A stretch of 64,000 nucleotides of DNA from Thermodesulfovibrio sp. (GTDB lineage Bacteria; Nitrospirota; Thermodesulfovibrionia; Thermodesulfovibrionales; Thermodesulfovibrionaceae). Shown piece after piece: positions 51,870 to 61,470 of the stretch; positions within the stretch are counted from its first letter, which is position 1, and every line of letters begins with the position of its first letter. A model generated the notes under the pieces. It was not told the origin of the DNA. It was given only the letters and a program-made list of their open reading frames with translations, and searched no databases. The stretch covers positions 1 through 64,000 of the forward strand of contig JANXBK010000003.1 in NCBI GenBank assembly GCA_025057595.1, in the 5' to 3' direction. The translations under genes and the position numbers were made by a program.

Positions 51870-52873
51870 AAGTAGCATATCTTATAAAACCTGGTAAAAT
51901 AGAAATTGTTGAAAAAGATATACCTCCTTTAAAGGAAGGAGAAGTTTTAGTCAAAGTTAAAGCTGCGCTTACTTGCGGAACAGATCTTAAAGCATATCTT
52001 AGGGGACATCCCCTTATTCCAATGCCTGGTCCATTTGGACATGAGTTTTCAGGAGTAATTGAAGCTGTTGGATATGGAGTGGAGAATTTTAAAGCCGGAG
52101 ATGAAGTTATGCTTGTTCATACAGCACCCTGCAATGAGTGTGAGTACTGTAAAAGAAAGCTTTTCAATCTATGTAAGATTTTACCTCAAGATATGATACT
52201 TGGAGCATTCTCCGAATATGTGGTAGTAAAGAAAAGAGTCGTAAGACAGAATATGTTCATAAAACCCTATGAAGTGAGTTTTGAGGAGGCTGCATTTCTT
52301 GAACCTATATCTTGTGTAGTTCATGGCTTTAAAGCTTTAAACTTCAAGAAGGATGACAGGGTTTTAATTATTGGGAGCGGACCGATTGCTCTAATTTTTC
52401 TTCAAATTTTAAAACTTAAAAAAGCAGAAGTCGTGGTAATGGGAAGAAACTCCTATAAATTAGAGCTTGCTAAAGAGCTTGGTGCAGATAAAGTTTACAG
52501 AAATAATGAAAATCCCTTAGAGTTTACAGAGGGATTCGGATTTGACATTGTTATTGAAGCAACAGGTCAAAAGGAAGTATGGCTTCGGTCAGTTGACTAT
52601 GTAAGAAAGGGTGGAATGGTTTTACTTTTTGGAGGACTTAAATCTGGAACTGAAGTTTGTTATGAAGCTGGTAGACTCCACTACGATGAGCTTATACTAA
52701 AGGGAGCTTTTCACTACACTCCTGAGGATGTTAAAGAGGCTGTAGATATTATCTCATCTGGAAAACTTAAACTTAAAGAGCTTATATCTGGAAGTTTTCA
52801 ACTTTCTGAGATCTCTGAAGCCTTTGAAAAACTTTCAAGAGGGGAGGCGGTTAAGTATCTAATTAAACCATGA
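51866..52873 (+). CDS. zinc-dependent medium-chain dehydrogenase
   Basis: A 335-aa MDR-family oxidoreductase. Catalytic zinc ligands are in ALTCGTDLK and GHEFSGVIEAVG; structural zinc cysteines are in CNECEYCKRKLFNLC. The nucleotide loop is VLIIGSGPIALIFLQIL. It resembles sorbitol, threonine or alcohol dehydrogenases; the substrate cannot be decided. It overlaps both rsmI and the fumarase alpha gene by 4 bp, which suggests a cytoplasmic central-metabolism role. Confidence 0.88.
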   Translation: MKVAYLIKPGKIEIVEKDIPPLKEGEVLVKVKAALTCGTDLKAYLRGHPLIPMPGPFGHEFSGVIEAVGYGVENFKAGDEVMLVHTAPCNECEYCKRKLFNLCKILPQDMILGAFSEYVVVKKRVVRQNMFIKPYEVSFEEAAFLEPISCVVHGFKALNFKKDDRVLIIGSGPIALIFLQILKLKKAEVVVMGRNSYKLELAKELGADKVYRNNENPLEFTEGFGFDIVIEATGQKEVWLRSVDYVRKGGMVLLFGGLKSGTEVCYEAGRLHYDELILKGAFHYTPEDVKEAVDIISSGKLKLKELISGSFQLSEISEAFEKLSRGEAVKYLIKP

Positions 52874-53712
52874 GAAAGATATCAAAAAGTGAGATTGTAA
52901 AAGCAGTAAAAGAGCTTTATACGAAGGCTACTGTAATACTTCCTCAAGATGTATCCGAAGCCTTAAAAAAGGCCTATATGCAGGAAAAAGGAATTGCAAA
53001 GGAGATTTTATGGCAAATAATAGAAAATCAAGAGATTGCTTTAGAAGACAACATACCTCTTTGTCAAGATACAGGTATTCCTGTTATTTTTATTGAATGG
53101 GGTGTAGAAGTAGTTTATGAGGAAGGAGAGCCTCTTGATGCTATTTATGAAGGTGTAAAGAGTGCTACAAAAGAGGGTTACTTAAGAGCCTCAGTAGTTA
53201 ATGATCCCATATTTGAAAGAAAAAATACAACTGACAACACCCCTTGTATTGTTCATTTTGAACTAAAGAAAGGTGATAAAGTTAAAATAACTGTTGCTCC
53301 TAAAGGAGCTGGTTCTGAAAACATGTCTGCACTTAAGATGCTAAGACCCGCAGATGGTCTTCAGGGAGTCCTTAATTTTGTATTAGATACAGTAAAAAAA
53401 GCCAATGGGAATCCCTGTCCACCAATAGTTGTGGGAGTAGGAGTAGGAGGCAATTTTGAGATAGCAGCACTGCTTGCAAAAAAAGCTTTACTTAGAAAAG
53501 TGGGTGAACCTAACAAAAATCCAAAGTACGCAGAACTTGAGAGAAAACTTCTTGAAGAGATAAATTCTCTTGGAATAGGCCCTATGGGTGTTGGAGGCGG
53601 TGTTACTGCCTTAGCAGTCCACATTGAGTATTATCCCTGTCACATAGCATCACTTCCTGTAGCAGTAAACATTCAATGTCATTCGGCAAGACATGCAGAG
53701 GTAGAGTTATGA
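52870..53712 (+). CDS. fumA: class I fumarate hydratase, alpha subunit
   Basis: A 280-aa Fe-S hydro-lyase alpha subunit. The cluster cysteines are in [11 protein letters not shown] (about 74), [16 protein letters not shown] and the C-terminal CHSARHAE region; [19 protein letters not shown] is typical. With the following beta subunit it forms an oxygen-labile 4Fe-4S fumarase interconverting fumarate and malate, or a related tartrate dehydratase. Its TGA overlaps the beta subunit ATG. Confidence 0.93.
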   Translation: MRKISKSEIVKAVKELYTKATVILPQDVSEALKKAYMQEKGIAKEILWQIIENQEIALEDNIPLCQDTGIPVIFIEWGVEVVYEEGEPLDAIYEGVKSATKEGYLRASVVNDPIFERKNTTDNTPCIVHFELKKGDKVKITVAPKGAGSENMSALKMLRPADGLQGVLNFVLDTVKKANGNPCPPIVVGVGVGGNFEIAALLAKKALLRKVGEPNKNPKYAELERKLLEEINSLGIGPMGVGGGVTALAVHIEYYPCHIASLPVAVNIQCHSARHAEVEL

Positions 53713-54239
53713 TGAAACGAAAGATACAGACACCTCTTACAGATGAAGTTATAGAAACATTAAAAATAGGTGATATTGTTTTAATAAACGGATATGTCTA
53801 TACAGCAAGAGATGCAGCACATAAAAGACTTATTGAATTAATTGAAATGGATGCACCTTTGCCAATTCCACTTAATGGTCAAATTATTTACTATGTAGGT
53901 CCAACGCCAGCACCTGAAGGAAAAGTTATAGGCTCAGCAGGACCTACAACCTCATCAAGAATGGACCCCTATACTCCTTTACTGCTCTCCTTAGGACTTA
54001 AGGGAATGATAGGAAAAGGTAAAAGATCAAAGGAAGTTAAAGATGCGATAAAAAAATATAAAGCAGTTTATTTTCTTGCAACAGGAGGTGCCGGAGCATT
54101 TCTCAGTAGACATATTGTTTCAGTAGAAGAAATCGCTTTCTCAGAACTTTTAGCAGAATCCATTAAAAAACTTCTTTTTAAAGATTTCCCAGCAATTGTA
54201 GCAATAGACTGTCATGGAGGAGATATATTTGAAAGATAA
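53709..54239 (+). CDS. fumB: class I fumarate hydratase, beta subunit
   Basis: A 176-aa beta subunit. IQTPLTDEVIETLKIGDIVLINGYVYTARDAAHKRL, GPTTSSRMDPYTPLLL and GMIGKGKRSKEV match fumarase and tartrate dehydratase beta domains. I start it at ATG 53709, which overlaps the alpha stop (ATGA); the frame is open to 53676 but the first 11 residues there are not family-like. It ends 28 bp into the convergent cca gene. Two-subunit fumarases are common in anaerobes. Confidence 0.93.
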   Translation: MMKRKIQTPLTDEVIETLKIGDIVLINGYVYTARDAAHKRLIELIEMDAPLPIPLNGQIIYYVGPTPAPEGKVIGSAGPTTSSRMDPYTPLLLSLGLKGMIGKGKRSKEVKDAIKKYKAVYFLATGGAGAFLSRHIVSVEEIAFSELLAESIKKLLFKDFPAIVAIDCHGGDIFER

Positions 54240-55462
54240 CGTTTTTTAATTTCTTCTATCGCTTCTTCTTTCTTTGAAATTTTGCCTGCAAGAGTTAAAA
54301 TTTCAATCTTTTCAAGTATCTCTCCTACAAGAGGAGATGGCTGTATCCCTAAAGAAATAATATCATCTCCCCTAATTATAGGTAATTTTTTCTTATTTTT
54401 TAGATAGTTTTTCCTATAAAAATCTTCAATATCCCTGTAAAACCATATCCTTGAAAGCTTAAAAGGATCTTGACTCAAGCCATATATGAGAGACGGATAA
54501 ATAATATGTTCAAAATCTCTGATAAATCTAACTTTATCAAGAAGTGTCTCAATTTTTCTTAGTCTTATCCCTGCTTTAACAAGCTCTTCTGTAAGCTTAT
54601 ATTCTTTCTTTGAGGGTTTAAGCTGTTTTATTAATTCTGGAGCCTGAAAATTAAAGATTGCTGCAAATTTAAGACAAATCTCTATATATGGCTTCTGAAT
54701 TACCTTTTGTATAGGAAGAGAAAAAATATCTTCTATTTGATTCAAAATTTCTTCAACGGTCTTAAATGCCTGTAAATTTATCTTTAATGGTACTATCTCA
54801 CTAAATTTAAATAAAGCCTTAAATATTTCATCCTCTTCAAGAAATTTAATGGTACAAAAACTTTCTTTAACTGATAGAATTCTCCATAACTCCTCTTTTA
54901 CTCTTTCTTTAGCGGTTACTTTCATTAAACTGGCATTCTTTCTTAGAGCATCTCTTGTGCCTTCTTCTATCTCAAATTTTAAAGTAGCATGAAATCTATA
55001 TGCTCTTAGAATTCTTAAAGGATCATCTCTTAGATTCTTCTCTTTTATCATTCTTATAATCCTGTTTTCTATATCCTTTTGCCCTGAGAAAGGATCAATC
55101 AGTTCGTCTTTTGCTAAAGAGTAGGCAATTGCGTTTATTGTAAAGTCTCTCTCAGCCAAATCTTCTTCAATACTGTTACCTCTCATTTCTGCAAAGTCAA
55201 TTGTAACATCATCTTTTACTACCCTTGCAATTGAAAAAAACTCGTCAAGAAGGACAAAACTACCACCGACTTCCTTTGCGAACTCTCTTGCTAAAGTGAC
55301 TGTATCACCTCTTAAAGTAAGGTCAATATCTTTTGTAGGAATTCCTATAAGCAGATCTCTAACAGTGCCTCCTACTAAGTAGGTTTCAGAAACAAGATTT
55401 TTTTTCACTAAAAAATTTAATGTTTCTTTAAAATATGGATTCTTCTTAAAACCTTCAAACAT
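54212..55462 (-). CDS. cca: tRNA nucleotidyltransferase/poly(A) polymerase family
   Basis: A 416-aa class II nucleotidyltransferase. YLVGGTVRDLLIGIPTKDIDLTLRGD contains the G(G/S) motif and the metal-binding DxD, and RDFTINAIAYSL and DDPLRILRAYRFHATL follow. The C-terminal half is a divergent helical domain. The tRNA-Pro in this window lacks an encoded CCA, so a CCA-adding enzyme is needed. Some species split the C- and A-adding activities, and sequence reading cannot decide. Confidence 0.87.
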   Translation of the reverse strand: MFEGFKKNPYFKETLNFLVKKNLVSETYLVGGTVRDLLIGIPTKDIDLTLRGDTVTLAREFAKEVGGSFVLLDEFFSIARVVKDDVTIDFAEMRGNSIEEDLAERDFTINAIAYSLAKDELIDPFSGQKDIENRIIRMIKEKNLRDDPLRILRAYRFHATLKFEIEEGTRDALRKNASLMKVTAKERVKEELWRILSVKESFCTIKFLEEDEIFKALFKFSEIVPLKINLQAFKTVEEILNQIEDIFSLPIQKVIQKPYIEICLKFAAIFNFQAPELIKQLKPSKKEYKLTEELVKAGIRLRKIETLLDKVRFIRDFEHIIYPSLIYGLSQDPFKLSRIWFYRDIEDFYRKNYLKNKKKLPIIRGDDIISLGIQPSPLVGEILEKIEILTLAGKISKKEEAIEEIKKRYLSNISPP

Positions 55463-55465
55463 AAC

Positions 55466-55906
55466 TCACCTCGTAGTTATTATAAATGTTACAGGTCCTT
55501 CATTTATTAAAGATACATTCATAAAACTTCTAAAAACTCCTTCTTTTACAGGAACTCCTGTTTGTTTTAGCCTTTCCACAAATACTTCATAAAGCTTTTT
55601 AGCCTGTTCTGCTGGTGCTGCTGTATCAAAAGACGGTCTAAGTCCTTTTTTACAGTCAGCTGTTAAAGTAAACTCTGAAACCACAAGAATTTCTCCTTTT
55701 ATATCCTTTAAAGAAAGATTCATCTTACCAAAAGCATCTTCAAATATCCTTAAATTAGGAATCTTACTGATAAGATAATCTATATCCTTTTCACTATCTT
55801 CTTTATGAACTCCTAAGAACAAAACTATACCCCTTCCAATTTCAGATACTTTTCTTCCTTCTACTTCAACAGAGGCTTTACTTACCCTTTGTAAGACAAC
55901 AATCAT
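55466..55906 (-). CDS. dtd: D-aminoacyl-tRNA deacylase
   Basis: A 146-aa DTD, full length. It removes D-amino acids (and glycine from tRNA-Ala) from mischarged tRNAs. The active-site SEFTLTADCKKGLRPSF (SQFTL-type) and the cross-subunit Gly-Pro in NEGPVTF are both present. It lies 3 bp before cca on the same strand, forming a tRNA-maintenance pair. The start is only 20 bp from the divergent HD-GYP gene. Confidence 0.95.
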   Translation of the reverse strand: MIVVLQRVSKASVEVEGRKVSEIGRGIVLFLGVHKEDSEKDIDYLISKIPNLRIFEDAFGKMNLSLKDIKGEILVVSEFTLTADCKKGLRPSFDTAAPAEQAKKLYEVFVERLKQTGVPVKEGVFRSFMNVSLINEGPVTFIITTR

Positions 55907-55926
55907 TATGTTAATATATCATATAA

Positions 55927-56991
55927 ATGTTTGAAGAAATTTCAAAAGTTTTAGTTGTTGATGATGAAATTATAAATTTAGAGTTAATATCTGCATCCTT
56001 CTACGATACTCCCAATATAATAATATACACTGCTAAAGATGGACTGGAAGCATTAGAGGTAATAGAAAAACAAACTCCAGACCTCATAGTTCTTGATATT
56101 ATAATGCCAAGAATGGATGGAATTCAATTAATTGATATATTAAAATCCGATTTTTCTACTTCTCAGATTCCTATAATTGTGCTTTCTGCAAATGAAAGAG
56201 AAAGAAAGAATGCATTAAAAAAGGGGGCTAATGACTTTTTGTCAAAGCCTTTTGATATAGAGGAACTAAAAATTAGAGTTATGAATAACTTAAAAGTTAA
56301 GAAATATAATGATCTTATAAGAGATATAAACGAAATACTACAAAAAGAGGTTGAAAATAAAACAAAACAACTAAGACAGGCTTACGAACTTGCTAAAGAA
56401 GCAGAGTATGAAATGGTTGTAAAACTTGGTATGGTTTCTGAATTTAGAGATGAGGAGACAGGGCAACATGCAAAGAGGATTAGTTTGTATGCTAAACTTT
56501 TTGCACAACTTATTGGACTGTCTGAAGAAGAACAAAGTCTTCTTTATTATGCGGCACCCTTACACGATGTTGGTAAAATAGGTATTCCAGATAGTATTTT
56601 GAAGAAAATTGGACCTCTAACTCCAGAGGAGTTTGAGATTATAAAGCTTCATACAATTATTGGTGGTAAAATTCTTGATTCTGATCCAAGATTTACTACT
56701 TTAGTGGTTGGTAAAATAATTGCAGAACAACATCATGAAAAGTGGGATGGCTCAGGTTATCCAAAAGGACTAAAAGGGGAAGATATACATATTTTTGGAA
56801 GAATTGTAGCAGTATGTGATGTCTTTGATGCTTTAACTTCACCGAGAGTTTATAGACCTGCCTTTTCAGTAGATGAAGCGATAGAGATAGTAAAATCTGG
56901 CAGAAAAATACACTTTGATCCTCTACTTGTGGATATATTTGTAAATAATATTGAAGAATTCTTAAAAATAAGAAATTCTCTTAGAGATTAA
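55927..56991 (+). CDS. response regulator with HD-GYP c-di-GMP phosphodiesterase domain
   Basis: A 354-aa protein. The receiver domain (about 5-125) has VDDE, phosphorylation Asp in VLDIIMPRMDG, and KPF. A short coiled coil leads to the HD-GYP domain with HDVGKIGIPD and HHEKWDGSGYPKGLKGEDI, so metal and GYP motifs are intact. It probably degrades cyclic di-GMP on phosphorylation, opposing cyclases such as the CBS-GGDEF protein at 31132. No cognate kinase lies beside it. Confidence 0.93.
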   Translation: MFEEISKVLVVDDEIINLELISASFYDTPNIIIYTAKDGLEALEVIEKQTPDLIVLDIIMPRMDGIQLIDILKSDFSTSQIPIIVLSANERERKNALKKGANDFLSKPFDIEELKIRVMNNLKVKKYNDLIRDINEILQKEVENKTKQLRQAYELAKEAEYEMVVKLGMVSEFRDEETGQHAKRISLYAKLFAQLIGLSEEEQSLLYYAAPLHDVGKIGIPDSILKKIGPLTPEEFEIIKLHTIIGGKILDSDPRFTTLVVGKIIAEQHHEKWDGSGYPKGLKGEDIHIFGRIVAVCDVFDALTSPRVYRPAFSVDEAIEIVKSGRKIHFDPLLVDIFVNNIEEFLKIRNSLRD

Positions 56992-56995
56992 AAAA

Positions 56996-57838
56996 TCATT
57001 CAATTAACAAATTATCAATTAATCTTGTATCACCAATTTTGACGGCTAAAGCAATTAAATATTTATTATTTTTTTGATTTACTTCTTCTAATGTTAAAGG
57101 ATCATAGACTCCAGCATACTGTATCTCTGAGACAAGAGGATCACTACTGAGTATTTCAATCATTCTTCTTTTAGCTTTATCAGGAGCCATCTCCTCTCTT
57201 AGAATTTTCTCTGCCTCTTTAAGACTTCTGTACAATAAAGTAGCTGCTTGTCTTTCTTTTTCATTTAAATAAAGATTTCTTGAGCTCATAGCAAGTCCAT
57301 CTAATTCTCTCACAGTTGGGCATATTATAATATCTACATCAAAATCTAAATCTTCCGCCATTCTTTTTATAATCAATGTCTGTTGATAATCTTTTTGCCC
57401 AAAGTATGCTCTTGTAGGTCTTACAATATTAAAGAGTTTACATACTATCGTAGCAACTCCTCTAAAATGTCCAGACCTAAATCTTCCGCAAAGCTTATCA
57501 CTTAGTTTTTCTACAGTCACATATGTGCTGTATCCTTCTGGATAGAGATTCTGAACATCAGGATAAAATAGATAGTTTACCTCTAACTTTTCAAGCTTTT
57601 GTTTGTCTCCCTCTAAATCTCTTGGATATTTTTCATAATCTTCGCCTTCTGCAAACTGAATTGGATTAACAAATATGCTTACAACTACCACATCATTTTC
57701 ATTTCTTGCTCTTCTTACAAGTGAGAGATGTCCCTCATGAAGCGCACCCATTGTAGGAACAAATCCTATGGATTTGCCTTTAATTTGAAGTTCTTTTGTT
57801 ATCAAACTCATTATTCTCGGAACTCTTACAATTTCCAT
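56996..57838 (-). CDS. panC: pantothenate synthetase
   Basis: A 280-aa enzyme joining pantoate and beta-alanine with ATP. The HIGH-like motif is TMGALHEGHLSLVRRAR, the substrate loop is VNPIQFAEGEDYEKYPRD, and the KMSKS-like GLAMSSRNLYL closes the site. It is full length. With panE (5732) and coaX (39490) it supplies coenzyme A. It is not in an operon with panB in this window. A TTGATT/TATAAT promoter pair lies upstream. Confidence 0.96.
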   Translation of the reverse strand: MEIVRVPRIMSLITKELQIKGKSIGFVPTMGALHEGHLSLVRRARNENDVVVVSIFVNPIQFAEGEDYEKYPRDLEGDKQKLEKLEVNYLFYPDVQNLYPEGYSTYVTVEKLSDKLCGRFRSGHFRGVATIVCKLFNIVRPTRAYFGQKDYQQTLIIKRMAEDLDFDVDIIICPTVRELDGLAMSSRNLYLNEKERQAATLLYRSLKEAEKILREEMAPDKAKRRMIEILSSDPLVSEIQYAGVYDPLTLEEVNQKNNKYLIALAVKIGDTRLIDNLLIE

Positions 57839-57845
57839 ATCTTCA

Positions 57846-57876
57846 ATTATAAGACAAATTTGCCTCTTTTAATCAA
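57846..57876 (-). promoter_or_regulatory. promoter of panC
   Basis: On the minus strand TTGATT (57876-57871) and a perfect TATAAT (57851-57846) are 19 bp apart. The start point would be very close to the panC ATG at 57838, so the leader is short or absent. Confidence 0.4.
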
Positions 57877-57895
57877 CTTTTTCTATACTTTTTAA

Positions 57896-58594
57896 ATGAG
57901 TTTTATAAAAAAATTAATTTTTGCCTTTCTTCTTCCTCCGGGATCAGTTATTATTTTTTTAATTATTATCGGGATTTTCCTTAAAGGAAATATCCTGTTT
58001 CGTTTTTCAGCCCTCTTTTTTGCCTTTTTTATCTATCTGATTTCTATTGAACCAGTAAAAGATTTAATCTTTACTCATTTAGAAAGCTTTTCAACTTCTC
58101 AATCAATTAATGGAGATGCTATTGTGATTGTTGGAGGAGGCTCATATGGCTCTGGTTTTATGAAAGAAGATACTCTAAATAGAGTGATCGCAGGATATTT
58201 CATTTATAAAAAAATTAAAAAACCTATCATTGTTTCAGGTGGTGGAGGTGTATTTAGCGATGCGAAACTAATGGCTCACTTTCTTAAAGAGGTAGGAGTC
58301 CCTGAGAAAGATATAATTGAAGAGGACAAAAGCAGAAATACTGCTGAGAATGCTATCTATGTTAGTAAAATTTGTAAAGAGAGGGAGTACAAAAAAATAG
58401 TTCTTGTTACTTCTGGATATCATATAAGAAGAGCTGTAAAGTTATTCAAAAATGAGAGGCTTGAGATTATCCCTTATCCTGCAGACTCAAAAATAGATGG
58501 AGACTACACAATTTATAGCTTTCTCCCGAAATATACTGTTTTTGCTAACTCTGTTAAGGCTTTAAGAGAGTACATTGCAATAATTTTTAGTTAG
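57896..58594 (+). CDS. DUF218 (ElyC/YdcF-like) membrane protein
   Basis: A 232-aa protein with two N-terminal membrane helices (about 8-28 and 33-50) and a periplasmic or cytoplasmic DUF218 domain. The latter has AIVIVGGGSYGSG, PIIVSGGGGVFSDAKLMAHFLKEVGVPEKDIIEEDKSRNTAENA and VTSGYHIRRAVKLFK. E. coli ElyC is linked to peptidoglycan precursor metabolism; here the role is inferred. It is followed by lapB, so it is an envelope-related gene in an envelope-related neighbourhood. Confidence 0.88.
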   Translation: MSFIKKLIFAFLLPPGSVIIFLIIIGIFLKGNILFRFSALFFAFFIYLISIEPVKDLIFTHLESFSTSQSINGDAIVIVGGGSYGSGFMKEDTLNRVIAGYFIYKKIKKPIIVSGGGGVFSDAKLMAHFLKEVGVPEKDIIEEDKSRNTAENAIYVSKICKEREYKKIVLVTSGYHIRRAVKLFKNERLEIIPYPADSKIDGDYTIYSFLPKYTVFANSVKALREYIAIIFS

Positions 58595-58651
58595 ACATAT
58601 AGCTTATCAATAGGTTATAATTACTAAATTTATTTAAACAAGAGGTTATTC

Positions 58652-59965
58652 ATGTCAAAGGTGTATATCTTTTTGCTTCTTATTTTTCTTGTAGTAGTCG
58701 GGCTTTTTGCTATGGAAAATAAAGATGCGATACTCATTAAAGTTCCTTTTGGCTCGGCATATGAGATGCCCAAGATTGGTTTAATTCTTCTTTCATTAAG
58801 TTTCGGTGCTTTTTTCATTTTTCTTCTTTTTTTCATTAGAGATACCTCTCAACTAATCAGTAAGATACATCTACAGAGAAAACAAAAAAGAGATGAAAAA
58901 ATTCGTAACTACTACGCTAAAGCTTTAAATGCTATTATGAGAGAAAAAACTCAAGAAGCAAAAGATGCCTTAATGGAAATTCTTAAAGATGAACCAGATC
59001 ACATAGATGCACTTATTAGACTTGGGGATTTGGCAATGAAGGAAGAAGACTATAAAAATGCTTACCAATACTATAAAAAAGCTTATGAGCTCGATCCTAA
59101 AAATATTATACCTCTTTTTTCTCTTGAAAACGTTATGGAGAAGATGAATGAAAACGAGATTGCTCTTAAATATGTTGAACAGATTATAAATATCGAACCA
59201 GATAATCTTTTAGCTCATTACAAGATGAGGGGAATTCTAGAAAAGATGGAAAAATGGGAAGAGTTAATAAATCTTCAGAGAAAAATTATAAAACTTGTAC
59301 CTGATTATAAAAAAGCTGAAGAAGAAAAGAAACTTATCGGATATACTTATGAATACGGAAGAATATCTCTTGAATCAGGAGATTTAACAACTGCTGAAAG
59401 GATTTTTTCATCTCTTATTAACAACGCAGCAGACTTTGTTCCAGCATACCTAGGAATGGCTGAAGTGATGATTTCAACAGGTGATCCAGAAAGAGCAATA
59501 GTGCTTCTTGAAAAAGCCTACAAAAATTTAAAATCAAAAATTCTTCTTATAAGACTTGAAGATCTTCTAATAACTGTCGGAGATCCTAAAAGATTAATTC
59601 AGTTTTATCATAAAGCTATAAATGAAGACCAATCTGACAATGAACTTAAATATCTTCTTGGAAGACTATACTATCGTCTTGAAATGATAGATGATGCACT
59701 GGAAATTTTCTCAGGAATAGATCCCTCAGTATGCTCTACTCCAAAACTTCACTGCATAAAAGGAATTCTTTATTTAAGAAGGAATCAAACTACTAAAGCA
59801 ATCTCGGAGTTTAAAGAGTTATGTCATGAAGACAAAATCTCAACTATTACTTATGTTTGTAAAGAATGTCAATCAAATTTTGATGAGTGGTCAGGAAGAT
59901 GCTCTGTCTGTAAAAGCTGGGGTAGTTTTGAGGTAGACCTAAGAGAATGCAAAATTATTAAATGA
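58652..59965 (+). CDS. lapB: LapB-like TPR protein with rubredoxin-type metal site
   Basis: A 437-aa protein. Two N-terminal hydrophobic stretches (about 4-20 and 38-62) precede a set of TPR repeats (about 80-390) and a C-terminal zinc- or iron-binding knuckle CKECQ...CSVC (C403, C406, C417, C420). This is the LapB/YciM architecture; LapB in E. coli controls LPS synthesis by directing LpxC to FtsH. The lipid A genes are less than 2 kb downstream, fitting that role. Its stop overlaps the HARP-like gene by 4 bp. Confidence 0.9.
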   Translation: MSKVYIFLLLIFLVVVGLFAMENKDAILIKVPFGSAYEMPKIGLILLSLSFGAFFIFLLFFIRDTSQLISKIHLQRKQKRDEKIRNYYAKALNAIMREKTQEAKDALMEILKDEPDHIDALIRLGDLAMKEEDYKNAYQYYKKAYELDPKNIIPLFSLENVMEKMNENEIALKYVEQIINIEPDNLLAHYKMRGILEKMEKWEELINLQRKIIKLVPDYKKAEEEKKLIGYTYEYGRISLESGDLTTAERIFSSLINNAADFVPAYLGMAEVMISTGDPERAIVLLEKAYKNLKSKILLIRLEDLLITVGDPKRLIQFYHKAINEDQSDNELKYLLGRLYYRLEMIDDALEIFSGIDPSVCSTPKLHCIKGILYLRRNQTTKAISEFKELCHEDKISTITYVCKECQSNFDEWSGRCSVCKSWGSFEVDLRECKIIK

Positions 59966-60549
59966 TAAATCTTTTCACAAAGAAAAGAAAGGTTGTTCTT
60001 GATACCAGTATTTTTATAAATCCTGAAGTAAGATATATATTTGGTAAAACATCAGAGGAGGCTATATCAGAGTTTTTAAAATTAGCTAAAAAAACTAAAA
60101 ATCTTGAGTTTTTTCTTCCAACGACTGTTTTCAAGGAACTTACACATTTTGTAGAGGAGAACAAAATTCCAAAAGATTTTTACTATTTAGTAAGAATTAA
60201 ATCGCCTGATAAGTATAAAAACTTTTGCGCTGCCATATTTTTTTATGAGTTTGTAGAGGAAATAAGAATGAGAATAAACAAAGGATTAAGAGTTGCTGAA
60301 TCAGCAGTAAGAAATGTCGTAAATAAAGGAGTTGAAGAAACTATTAAAGACTTAAGAAAAAAATATAGAGAGGCATTAAGAGAAGGAGTGATAGACAGTA
60401 AAGAGGATGTAGATTTAATATTTCTCTGTATTGAACTTAAAGCTACTCTTGTCAGTGCAGATACAGGTCTTGTTAAATGGGCTGACAAATTTGGAATTGA
60501 ATGGATTGTTCCCGAAAAATTTAAAGAATTTCTAATCTCCGCATCTTAA
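59962..60549 (+). CDS. PIN-domain protein, HARP-type RNA-free RNase P candidate
   Basis: A 195-aa PIN-fold protein. VVLDTSIFINP carries Asp14, and EGVIDSKEDVDLIFLCIELKATLVSADTGLVKWADKFGIEW carries Asp145, Asp149, Asp151, Asp167 and Asp175, giving the acidic metal site. A helical basic insertion (about 100-140, RMRINKGLRVAESAVR) lies between the halves. This matches the PIN_5/RNA-ligase-partner family, whose Aquifex member Aq_880 is a protein-only RNase P that trims tRNA 5' leaders. Activity here is inferred. It is coupled to lapB by overlapping ATGA. Confidence 0.85.
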   Translation: MINLFTKKRKVVLDTSIFINPEVRYIFGKTSEEAISEFLKLAKKTKNLEFFLPTTVFKELTHFVEENKIPKDFYYLVRIKSPDKYKNFCAAIFFYEFVEEIRMRINKGLRVAESAVRNVVNKGVEETIKDLRKKYREALREGVIDSKEDVDLIFLCIELKATLVSADTGLVKWADKFGIEWIVPEKFKEFLISAS

Positions 60550-61470
60550 TTTATCTGATTCAGACTGCTCTTTATAGATAAATCTCAAATAGTAAACAAA
60601 AAAGGCTGCAAATACTACCAAACTAATGTATACATGAGCAAACTGTGTTAAAAGTTGATAAATTGCTACCAAAATAGCTCCTACATATGGAATTATTGCC
60701 AAGAGGGATGTGAAAAACAAAATCACGCCACCCATGAGGATATAAATCGCAAAAAGTAGCGCTGCCATTCCTATAGATTTGGGATTTTTCTTAATTAGAG
60801 TTTTTGACTCTTTTATTGCCTCCTTGACAGTAAGCTTTTTAACAAAAATTCCAAAAAATCCAAAAAATGTATAGGTAATCCAAATTAAAAATACAAAAAT
60901 ACCTGATAAAAACAAACTCAAATAGATAAATACACTCAAAAATACTGAAAGAAAGTGGCTGAATTTTTCAATAGAGTTTATAAAGGTTATTGTGACTTCT
61001 CTAATTATAGTAAAGACTATTGTTAAAATAATAAAAATAACTCCATAGTAAATCGCACTAACAGCAACTTTCCAAAAGTAGCTTTTAGCAATTCTATGAA
61101 AGTTTTTCCACTTAAAATTAATATTTTTATCCAAAAACATATACATTATACCGACTGTTCCAGAGAAAATATAAATCCATAAGCCAGAGACAAAAACTAT
61201 ATAAACTAAAAGAGTTACTAAAAAAACTATAGCAATTATTAAAAATTTTTTTAAAAGACTGATGGAAGATATTACTATTTCAAAAAAACTACCTCGTAAA
61301 ATCTCAGTTAAATCTATACCAAAAACTATAAATAAAACTCCTAAAGGAACGCTCATTATAAAAAAGAGACTAAAAAAAGCTACAAATACAAATAGAAAGT
61401 GAATAAAAATCAATTGATAGTTTTTATGAATAACTCTTAAAGCATCATTTATACAAACAAAAAAATTCAA
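60532..61470 (-). CDS. polytopic membrane protein, unknown function
   Basis: A 312-aa protein with about six long hydrophobic segments (residues about 18-50, 65-95, 98-115, 130-160, 180-215 and 235-300), loosely resembling glycerophosphodiesterase-type membrane domains or DUF4013-like proteins. No catalytic motif is visible. Its start overlaps the lpxI stop by 4 bp, so it is the terminal gene of the lpxD-fabZ-lpxA-lpxI operon and might act on the envelope. The end overlaps the HARP-like gene convergently by 18 bp. Confidence 0.75.
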   Translation of the reverse strand: MNFFVCINDALRVIHKNYQLIFIHFLFVFVAFFSLFFIMSVPLGVLFIVFGIDLTEILRGSFFEIVISSISLLKKFLIIAIVFLVTLLVYIVFVSGLWIYIFSGTVGIMYMFLDKNINFKWKNFHRIAKSYFWKVAVSAIYYGVIFIILTIVFTIIREVTITFINSIEKFSHFLSVFLSVFIYLSLFLSGIFVFLIWITYTFFGFFGIFVKKLTVKEAIKESKTLIKKNPKSIGMAALLFAIYILMGGVILFFTSLLAIIPYVGAILVAIYQLLTQFAHVYISLVVFAAFFVYYLRFIYKEQSESDKLRCGD

